Positions 38,725-45,927 of a stretch of DNA of 64,000 nucleotides are shown in pieces. Positions within the stretch are counted from its first letter, which is position 1. The number at the start of each line of letters is the position of its first letter. The DNA is from Bordetella sp. LUAb4. GTDB lineage: Bacteria > Pseudomonadota > Gammaproteobacteria > Burkholderiales > Burkholderiaceae_B. Where the stretch lies: the NCBI RefSeq assembly GCF_021325795.1, contig NZ_JAHPZX010000001.1, forward strand, positions 1,178,001 to 1,242,000, written 5' to 3'. A program made the translations under genes and the position numbers. The notes below the pieces were generated by a model. The model made no database searches and had not been told where the DNA came from. It was given only the letters and a program-made list of their open reading frames with translations.

Positions 38725-38748
38725 GGTTCAAGGATTTTTCTAGAACCT
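38724..38748 (+). other. Leader hairpin before array gene 4
   Basis: AGGTTC and GAACCT pair perfectly around a 13-nt loop and end 4 nt before the start codon. The loop differs from gene 5 while the arms are kept. Confidence 0.55.
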
Positions 38749-38752
38749 CTTC

Positions 38753-40894
38753 ATGCCTTCCGTTTCGCCTTCAATCACTTCCGCCCATCGACCTGATCCT
38801 GCCCAACGCCTCCCTAGGAATCCTGAAGAGAGTATTCGGAAGCACGTACAAGGGCTTGCTACGGCTATGCAAGCCATTCAGGGATCAGTAAACCCTTCAG
38901 CTTTACGTGAAATTTTCGAAAAATTTAAGGCCAGCGTCAGCCGGGAGGGCACATGGGACGGCGTACAACATCTGTTCGTCCCCAACGCCGACAAACACGA
39001 AATACTGAATGCGCTCGCGCACTGCCACATCGCGTCTTTCGAACTCGGTGATGAATATCTACATCGGCAAAAAGGATCAGCACATCTCGACAGCTGCATT
39101 CGTTGCTTGCTTGGAAAGCTGACCAGTGAGGCGCGCGATTCCATGCTGAAGGATTTTCCTGTCCTGATGCGCGGTCCGAAACTAGCGGAGAACACCGACT
39201 TCCTGCACTCCGGTTTTCCGCCCCTTGTGCTCACGTTATCGGAAATCGGCCTGCGTCTGCCGCTGGATGTGCGTCACGCGGGCAATCTCAGTGGAGACGA
39301 TGGCCTACGTACGCATGAGACCGAACAACTCCTGGCACGAATTCGGAACGAAGAAGCAAAGCACACAGAGAAAGCGCCGGATGGAGCGCATGTCGAGCCG
39401 GCGCCGGGTGGCCCCGCCACGAACACAGACAAATGGCTCGCGGAACGGCTGCGAAAATTCCAGCCACGCTACTCCTCACGGCGCGACACTGACATCTCAC
39501 TGAATTGTCAACTCAAGGTCGACAATCAACTCATTATGTGCGGACACATCGCAAGGCTGTGGGAGGAAGATTTTCTGCAGACCGCGGGCAAGCCCACCTA
39601 CCAAACGCTCAACAGCCCCGCCGCTCTTCAAGAAGCAGCAAGGCCTGTACTGCGGTACGACGGAAGTTACCCTGGAGGCGCCATTGGTGAACGCGTCGAC
39701 GGGACGCAATACTGGATGTCGAGCGACTGGGGCCAAGTGCTTACGGAAAATTTCGACGCCATGTCACGCCAGGCGCTCAAGGACGGCGCGGTGTGCCGGA
39801 CCTTGTATTTGCTGACGCCCAATCATGCGATGGCGCTGGGACTGAAAATCAAGGACGACGCGGGCGCGCGTAGGTATGTGGTGCAACTCTACGATCCGAA
39901 CGTAACCGCCGTGCATCAACGTTCAGCGATCACCGCCGCCCCCGATCAAGCGGGCGTACCGGCGGAAATTCGCACCCTCAAGCCGCACGATTTCCTGGAG
40001 GAAGACGAACTGGAGTACTACCGCCTGGTTGACGCTGACAACCACTCGATACCAACGATGTTCTGCGGAGAGAAGGTGGAACCCGGCGTGCCACGGTTTT
40101 CAGGGGATTTGCCGGCTCTCGACAAGCAGGTGATGAGTTTCATGCTGTCTTACAACCTTCTGGAGCAGTTGCACGCTTACACCGACCAGCGCAAATTGGT
40201 TGATAACGCTACGCTTCTGGAAATTCTCACAGGCAGCAATCCTCCTGGCAACCCGGGCTTGGTCCTCGCTCTCGATAAGGGGCGCTCCGAGGTGATCGAA
40301 GTTTTGGGCGATATCTTGAAAGCGTGCCAGCCGCCTCTATCACCTGCACAGCTCATGGAACTACTCTCGGCCAAAAGCTCTCTTGGCACTTCCGGACTGA
40401 ATCGCGCTCTTCAGAATGGGCATGCCGGAGCAGTCAAGGCCTTTGGCATATTATTGAAAACATGCGAGCCACCCCTGTCGAGTGAACAACTCATGGTTCT
40501 ACTTTCGGCAAAGGACGGCCATGGCCGTACGGGGCTGTATGCCGCGCTTCACAATGGGCATGCCGAAGCGGTTGAGGCCTTCGCCGAACTACTGAAAGAG
40601 GACGCGTCAACGCTGACGCCGGAACAGTTTCTGGATTTGCTCTTAATCAAACCCGCGGATGGGTATCCGAGACTGTACCAAGCGCTGTTCGCGGGAGACG
40701 CCAAATGGATCGAGGCCTATGGCAACGTACTGGAGACAGTCAGGGCGTTTTTGCCAACCAAGCAGCTTGCGGAAACACTTGCGGCCGAGAGCGAACTCGG
40801 TCGTGCAGCGCTGCACAGCGCTCGTAACAGTGGACATGTCGACGCGATCGCGGCCCTTGAAGCCTTAAGGGTAAAGTTCGTACCTCATGCGTAA
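38753..40894 (+). CDS. ShET2/EspL-like type III effector, array gene 4 (long form)
   Basis: A 713-residue paralogue closest to gene 2 in its N-terminal module (HCHIASFELGDEYLHRQKGSAHLDSC). One region differs from its sisters (SVNPSALREIFEKFKASVSREGTWDGVQ). The core is intact: Cys263 (LIMCGHIARLWEEDFL), His358 (LTPNHAMALG) and Asp381 (VVQLYDPN). Five 46-residue repeats follow; repeat 4 (LTPEQFLDLLLIKPADGYPRLYQALF) is shared with gene 5. It ends FVPHA. It has its own promoter and leader hairpin. Confidence 0.82.
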   Translation: MPSVSPSITSAHRPDPAQRLPRNPEESIRKHVQGLATAMQAIQGSVNPSALREIFEKFKASVSREGTWDGVQHLFVPNADKHEILNALAHCHIASFELGDEYLHRQKGSAHLDSCIRCLLGKLTSEARDSMLKDFPVLMRGPKLAENTDFLHSGFPPLVLTLSEIGLRLPLDVRHAGNLSGDDGLRTHETEQLLARIRNEEAKHTEKAPDGAHVEPAPGGPATNTDKWLAERLRKFQPRYSSRRDTDISLNCQLKVDNQLIMCGHIARLWEEDFLQTAGKPTYQTLNSPAALQEAARPVLRYDGSYPGGAIGERVDGTQYWMSSDWGQVLTENFDAMSRQALKDGAVCRTLYLLTPNHAMALGLKIKDDAGARRYVVQLYDPNVTAVHQRSAITAAPDQAGVPAEIRTLKPHDFLEEDELEYYRLVDADNHSIPTMFCGEKVEPGVPRFSGDLPALDKQVMSFMLSYNLLEQLHAYTDQRKLVDNATLLEILTGSNPPGNPGLVLALDKGRSEVIEVLGDILKACQPPLSPAQLMELLSAKSSLGTSGLNRALQNGHAGAVKAFGILLKTCEPPLSSEQLMVLLSAKDGHGRTGLYAALHNGHAEAVEAFAELLKEDASTLTPEQFLDLLLIKPADGYPRLYQALFAGDAKWIEAYGNVLETVRAFLPTKQLAETLAAESELGRAALHSARNSGHVDAIAALEALRVKFVPHA

Positions 40895-40931
40895 AGGCGA
40901 CACGGCAAAGGGTCGCCTATGAGGATGTGGG

Positions 40932-40998
40932 CGTGAAATCAACCCAGGCAATGTACTGACAGACATCGGAACAAACGCACTGCGGGCAGATCAGACGG
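40932..40998 (+). promoter_or_regulatory. Array promoter 5 (ECF-type)
   Basis: CGTGAAATC at 40932 and GGAAC at 40968 are 36 bp apart. The spacer to GATCAGACG is 16 bp, one shorter than in the other copies. Confidence 0.73.
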
Positions 40999-41017
40999 GT
41001 TCAAGTTTTTTTGAACC
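40998..41017 (+). other. Leader hairpin before array gene 5
   Basis: GGTTCAA and TTGAACC form a perfect 7-bp stem around GTTTTT, ending 5 nt before the ATG. This is the best-formed copy. It occupies the place where a ribosome-binding site would be expected. Confidence 0.6.
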
Positions 41018-41022
41018 TCTTC

Positions 41023-43389
41023 ATGCCTTCTGTTCCATCCTCAATTACTCGCACCAGCCGACCCTACATTGACCAGCGTCCACGTAGGAATTCTGAAGAA
41101 CGTATTCGGAATCACATCCAAGGTTTTTCGGCGGCGATGGAAGCTGCACATGGATCCACGGATCTTCAGCGCTTACGCGAGGTCATCGGAAAATTCCGCG
41201 ACGGCCTTACCCAGGAGGACACATGGGAGTGCGTGCAACACCTGTTCGTCCCCGATGCCGACAAAGACAAAATACTAAAAGCGATCGCGCGGTGCCACGT
41301 CGCCTCGTTCGAACCCGGCAACAAGTATCTAAGCTGGCGCAAAGGCCAAGCACATAGCGATTGCCGTATTCAGTACCTGCTTGAAAAGCTTACCAGTGAG
41401 GCGCGCAATTCCATGCTGAAGGACCTTCCGGTCCTGATACGCGAGCCGAAACTGGCTGACAACGCCTCGCTCCGGAACGTCGACCTTCCGCCCGTCGTGC
41501 TCACGCTGTCGGAAATAGGTTTGCGCTTGCCGCTTGATCAGCGTCACGCAGGCAATGACGGTGGAGACGGCGGCCTACGCCAACATGAGACGGACCAGCT
41601 GCTGGCACGAATTCAGAAAGAAGCACCAAAGCAAATAGCGTTGGAGCCCGATGGCGTGCATACCCAGCCGGTGCTGAATGATCCCGGCACACACACGGAT
41701 CACTGGCTCACGGAACGACTGCAAAAATTCGAGCCAAGTTACTCGGCACGGCGCGACAATTACTTCTCGCTGAATGGCAAGGCTGAAATCGACGGCCGCA
41801 AAATAGTATGCAGACACATTGCACTAGTGTGGGAAAAGGAATTCCTGGGTACCACGGGCAAACCTACCTATCAGACGCTCAACAGCCCCATCGCCCTTCA
41901 GAACGCGGCAGGACCTTTGGTCCGAAGCGAAACCATCGACGTCCTTGATGCTATCGATCAGCGTGTCGATCGGGCGCAGTACTGGATGTCGAGCGATTGG
42001 GGCCGAGTACTTTCGGAGAATTTCGACGCCATGGCACGGCAGGTCCACGGCAACGCCGCGGTATGCCGTACGTTGTATCTGATGACGCCTAATCATGTGA
42101 TGGCGCTGGGGCTGAAAATCAAGGACAGAGCGGGTGCGCGGAGATATGTGGTGCAGTTCTACGATCCAAACCGGACTGTCTCGCACCAACGTTCGGCGAT
42201 AAGCGCCACGCCCGGGCATGCGGACGTGCCGGCCGAGATTCGCATACTCAGGCCGGATGATTTCCTATCGGAGTACTTACAACAGCATTACCTCATGGTC
42301 GACGCTGAAAACCGCCCGATACCAACAATTTTCTTCGGAGAGAAGGAGGAGGCCGGAATGCCACGGTTTGGCGGGGATCTGCCAGATCTGAACGAGCATG
42401 TGATGTATCTCATACTGACCCACAACCTGCAGGAGCAGTTACACGCCTATGCCGACCAGCTCAAGTCGAACGATGACATTACGCGTTTGAAAATTCTCAC
42501 GACCAAAGGCTATGGAGATCTGTCCGGACTATTCCTCGCTCTCGATCGCGGGCATACCGAAGTGGTCGAGGCTTTGGGCGAAATCCTCAAAGCGTGCGAT
42601 CCCCCCTTATCGCCCGAACAGCTCGCGGTTCAACTCTTAGCCAAAAGCAGCGCTGGCGACCCTGGCCTGTTTGTCGCTCTTAAGCAGGGGAATACCGCAA
42701 CGGTCAAGGCCTTTGGAAAATTATTGAAAACGTGCGCTCCCCCACTGTCGTCTGAACAACTCATGGTTCTACTCACGGCCAAAAACGGCTCCGGCGTTCC
42801 CGGGCTGTACGCCGCCCTCTACCATGGCCATAACGAAACGGTCGCGGCCTTTGGCGAGATACTAAAGACATGCCTGCCATCGCTATCGGCCGCTCAGCTC
42901 ATGGATCTACTCTCGGCCGACAACGGAAGCGGCATAACGGGACTGCACGTCACCCTTGAAAAGGGGCATACCGCCACGACCGCAGCCTTTGTCGAGATAC
43001 TGCAAGCGGCCGCATCAAGACTGACGCCAGAGCAACTACTGGACCTGCTCCAGCCCAGATTACCGAATGGCTGTCCGTCACTGTATTACGCGCTGCAGAC
43101 GGGGGATGCCCAGTGGATCAGGGCCTACGGAAAATTACTGGAGACAGTCTCGGCATCTTTGCCAACCAAGCAGTTCGCGAAACTACTCGCGAGCAAGAGC
43201 GACTTTGCTCGTTCAACGCTTCAGAGCGTTCCTGAGAATGGGCATGTCGAGGCGACCGCGGCTTTCAAAGCCTTAAGGACGAGGTTCGCGCCTCACGCGT
43301 CAGCCAGGCAGCGCGTGGGACAGGCGGTTCGACTAAGAGTCCGGAAATGGATTCTTAAAATAGGCACCGCGTGGAACACGAAGAACTAG
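41023..43389 (+). CDS. ShET2/EspL-like type III effector, array gene 5 (long form)
   Basis: A 788-residue paralogue. The upstream TTG at 41011 is inside the leader hairpin; the shared start MPSVPSSITRTSRP is at 41023. The N-terminal module is present (LREVIGKFRDGLTQEDTWECVQHLF). Core residues are Cys263 (KIVCRHIALVWEKEFL), His358 (MTPNHVMALG) and Asp381 (VVQFYDPNR). Six repeats follow from ~487, the last degenerate. Unlike its sisters it has a basic C-terminal tail of ~25 residues (ASARQRVGQAVRLRVRKW...), which might bind membranes or nucleic acid. Confidence 0.82.
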   Translation: MPSVPSSITRTSRPYIDQRPRRNSEERIRNHIQGFSAAMEAAHGSTDLQRLREVIGKFRDGLTQEDTWECVQHLFVPDADKDKILKAIARCHVASFEPGNKYLSWRKGQAHSDCRIQYLLEKLTSEARNSMLKDLPVLIREPKLADNASLRNVDLPPVVLTLSEIGLRLPLDQRHAGNDGGDGGLRQHETDQLLARIQKEAPKQIALEPDGVHTQPVLNDPGTHTDHWLTERLQKFEPSYSARRDNYFSLNGKAEIDGRKIVCRHIALVWEKEFLGTTGKPTYQTLNSPIALQNAAGPLVRSETIDVLDAIDQRVDRAQYWMSSDWGRVLSENFDAMARQVHGNAAVCRTLYLMTPNHVMALGLKIKDRAGARRYVVQFYDPNRTVSHQRSAISATPGHADVPAEIRILRPDDFLSEYLQQHYLMVDAENRPIPTIFFGEKEEAGMPRFGGDLPDLNEHVMYLILTHNLQEQLHAYADQLKSNDDITRLKILTTKGYGDLSGLFLALDRGHTEVVEALGEILKACDPPLSPEQLAVQLLAKSSAGDPGLFVALKQGNTATVKAFGKLLKTCAPPLSSEQLMVLLTAKNGSGVPGLYAALYHGHNETVAAFGEILKTCLPSLSAAQLMDLLSADNGSGITGLHVTLEKGHTATTAAFVEILQAAASRLTPEQLLDLLQPRLPNGCPSLYYALQTGDAQWIRAYGKLLETVSASLPTKQFAKLLASKSDFARSTLQSVPENGHVEATAAFKALRTRFAPHASARQRVGQAVRLRVRKWILKIGTAWNTKN

Positions 43390-43402
43390 CCAAAACGGCG
43401 TG

Positions 43403-43468
43403 CGTAAAATCGACATGGCAACGACGTAAGCCGATGTCGGAATAAATATCATGCAGGACTAACTCACG
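43403..43468 (+). promoter_or_regulatory. Array promoter 6 (ECF-type, diverged)
   Basis: CGTAAAATC at 43403 and GGAAT at 43439 are again exactly 36 bp apart. A 17-bp spacer leads to AACTCACGG. Both boxes differ by one base from the other copies, so it may be weaker. Confidence 0.6.
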
Positions 43469-43527
43469 GAGAATAAGTCACTGGCGCGTCCCGAGCCGGA
43501 GCACTCACCGTTGGTCAGACCGTCATG

Positions 43528-45927
43528 ATGCCTTCCATTTCGCCCTCGTTCGCTCCTATTTCCCGATTCGACTCCGGCCAGCGGCCTGAAAGAAGTTCTG
43601 AAGAAGGTACTCGCAATCACGGTCAGCGCCTCGCCGCCACGACGGAAGCTCCCGGAGGCAACGTAGAACACGTAGAAGCGCAAGCCCTTGCAATGCCGCC
43701 GCAGCCGCCGACGCTGAATCTCCGCGTCGACACGGACCATTGGCTCGCCGAGCGAATGAAGAAATTCCAGCCGCGCTTTTCCGCACGGCGCGACAAGAAT
43801 TTCGTGTTGAACGGCAGGCTTTCGGTCCACGGCGAAAAAATAGTCTGCACGCACATTGCAAAACTGTGGGAAGAGGAATTCCTGCGTACAGCTGGCAAAC
43901 CCAGCTATCAGACGCTCAGCAGCCCTACCGCCCTGAGGTCAGCGGCCGCGGCATTGGCCCTGAAAGACAGAACCACCAACAGTTCCTTCGTTTGTGAGCG
44001 TGTCGACCAGACGCAATACTGGATGACCAACGATTGGGGCCAAGTACTCAGCGACAATTTCACGGCCATGTCATTACACGCCGGTGGCGATGCCGCGGTG
44101 TGCCGCACACTATATCTGTTGACGCCCAATCATGCGATGGCGCTCGGGCTGAAGATCAAGGACAGCGGCGGCGCGCGAAGATTTGTCGTGCAACTCTATG
44201 ATCCGAACAACACCATCTCGCATAGGCGCTTGGCGATTACCGCCGAGCCCGCGCAAACAGGCATACCAGCAGAGATACGCCAGCTCGCACCGCGCGATTT
44301 TCTCTCGGGCAAAATGTTGAAGTGGTACAGATTCCTCGACGCTGAAAACCGCCCGATCCCGACGTTATTCGCCGGCGAGAAGGTGGGACCCGAGGTGGCG
44401 CGGCTTGCCGGAAACTTGCCTGATCTGAACGAGCATGTCATGCATTTCCTGCTGGCTTTCAACCTTCCAGAGCTGCACGCCTGCGCTGACCAGCTCCTAC
44501 AGGTCGATGACAGGACTCGATTGAAGGTGCTTCAAGCCAAAGCCCCGAATGGTTCGCCTGGACTGTATTACGCCTTCCAACGGGGCAATGCCGAAGTCAT
44601 CGACATCTTTGGGGCAATACTGAAGACCTCCCTTCCCTCCCTATCGCCAAAACAGCTTACCGGTCTACTGGCGGCCAAGGACATGAATGGCTACCCCGGT
44701 CTGTATGCCGGGCTCCAGCGTGGGCATGCCAAAACGATCAAGGCCTTCGGCGAGATACTGAAAGCGTTCCAACAGAGCTTGGCGCCGGAACAACTCACAG
44801 ACATACTCTCGGCCATCGCCGCGGAGGGCACTCCTGGACTGTATGCCGCGTTTCAGGACAGGCACACTGAAGCGATCAAGGTCTTCGGCCAGATCCTGAC
44901 GTCGATCCGGCACCGCCTGTCGCCTGAGCAACTCACCGATCTGCTTTCGGCCAGAGCCAGCGACGGCACTTCCGCACTGTATTTCGCATTCAAAAATGGG
45001 GATGCCGAAACGCTGGAGGCCTTCGGCGAAATACTGAAAGCGGTCGCGGCTGGCCTCTCGTCCGAGCAACTGATGGATCTACTCTCGGCCAAAGCCGGGA
45101 ACGACACGCCCGGCCTGTATACCGCTCTCATGCATGGGCACGCCGAAACGCTCCAGGTCTTTGGTGAAATACTGAAAACGGTCGCGGCCGGCTTATCGTC
45201 CGATCAACTGATGGATCTACTGTCGGCCAACGACAAGCTGGGCACGCCCGGACTGTATTTTGCTTTCGTGAATGGGCATGCCAAAACGATCAAGATCTTC
45301 GGCGAGATACTGAAAACAGTCCTGCCACGCCTGTCGCCTGAACAGCTCTCATCTCTACTGTCGGCCAAAGATCGCAATGGCATCCCCGGCCTCTGCTTCG
45401 CTCTGAACAGAGGGTATACCGAAGTCGGCGAGGCCTTTGCCGGCATACTTGAAACGGTTGTGCCGCGCCTGTCGCCTGAGCAACTCGCAGACCTGCTCGC
45501 TGCCAAGAGCGGGGGTGGCTACCCCGTACTGTATTTGGCCCTCAAGTCCGGAAATACCCGGCTCATCAAAACGTACGGCGAACTGCTGACGAAGGTTGCG
45601 CCCTTTTTGCCGAGCGATCGACTCGCGGAGATACTCGCGGCCAAGGATCCTCATGGCCAGCCGGGAATTGAGTCCGCTTACCAGCATGAACATGTCGAGG
45701 CGATCGCGGCCTTTGAGAATCTACTGCCGAAGCTCGCGTCTTACTCGTCCACCGGACATCTTGCGCAACGGCCGTCGCGCAGGCGTCGCGCTAGCGGCAC
45801 AGGAGGTATCGCAGCAAAAATCCAGACACCCGGACTGCATTTCACCGCCCGTACTGGCCATGCCAATGCAGTCGCGGTCTCCAAGGACTCACTGGCCCAG
45901 ACTAAAGCAACTTACCCGGATTCATGA
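43528..45927 (+). CDS. ShET2/EspL-like type III effector, array gene 6 (short N-terminus, long repeat tail)
   Basis: A 799-residue paralogue. Two ATGs are adjacent (43525, 43528); the second gives the shared MPSISPSFAP start. Like gene 1 it lacks the extra N-terminal module. The core is complete: Cys107 (KIVCTHIAKLWEEEFL), His202 (LTPNHAMALG) and Asp225 (VVQLYDPNN). From ~330 it has about ten 46-residue repeats, then an Arg-rich break and a partial eleventh (TPGLHFTARTGHANAV), the longest tail of the family. Its last eight codons overlap the 3' end of the convergent FAD oxidase gene, so the original C-terminus may have been lost at the junction. Confidence 0.82.
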   Translation: MPSISPSFAPISRFDSGQRPERSSEEGTRNHGQRLAATTEAPGGNVEHVEAQALAMPPQPPTLNLRVDTDHWLAERMKKFQPRFSARRDKNFVLNGRLSVHGEKIVCTHIAKLWEEEFLRTAGKPSYQTLSSPTALRSAAAALALKDRTTNSSFVCERVDQTQYWMTNDWGQVLSDNFTAMSLHAGGDAAVCRTLYLLTPNHAMALGLKIKDSGGARRFVVQLYDPNNTISHRRLAITAEPAQTGIPAEIRQLAPRDFLSGKMLKWYRFLDAENRPIPTLFAGEKVGPEVARLAGNLPDLNEHVMHFLLAFNLPELHACADQLLQVDDRTRLKVLQAKAPNGSPGLYYAFQRGNAEVIDIFGAILKTSLPSLSPKQLTGLLAAKDMNGYPGLYAGLQRGHAKTIKAFGEILKAFQQSLAPEQLTDILSAIAAEGTPGLYAAFQDRHTEAIKVFGQILTSIRHRLSPEQLTDLLSARASDGTSALYFAFKNGDAETLEAFGEILKAVAAGLSSEQLMDLLSAKAGNDTPGLYTALMHGHAETLQVFGEILKTVAAGLSSDQLMDLLSANDKLGTPGLYFAFVNGHAKTIKIFGEILKTVLPRLSPEQLSSLLSAKDRNGIPGLCFALNRGYTEVGEAFAGILETVVPRLSPEQLADLLAAKSGGGYPVLYLALKSGNTRLIKTYGELLTKVAPFLPSDRLAEILAAKDPHGQPGIESAYQHEHVEAIAAFENLLPKLASYSSTGHLAQRPSRRRRASGTGGIAAKIQTPGLHFTARTGHANAVAVSKDSLAQTKATYPDS

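Larger units (their letters stand above)
32541..45927 (+). repeat. Tandem array of six paralogous effector genes
   Basis: Six direct copies of promoter plus gene, unit length about 1.7–2.5 kb, without other genes between them. Short forms (genes 1 and 6) flank four long forms (2–5). By hand count one array line (36121–36180) has 31 G+C of 60, against 44 of 60 in a flanking line (54361–54420). No transposase, integrase, tRNA or flanking direct repeat was recognised. Confidence 0.85.

Noticed and set aside
32665-45927. The repeats as a CRISPR, TAL-effector or pentapeptide-repeat system
   Set aside because: The repeats are protein-level units of 46 residues with variable DNA, not short identical DNA repeats with spacers, and lack the TAL 34-residue pattern or A(D/N)LxX pentapeptides.
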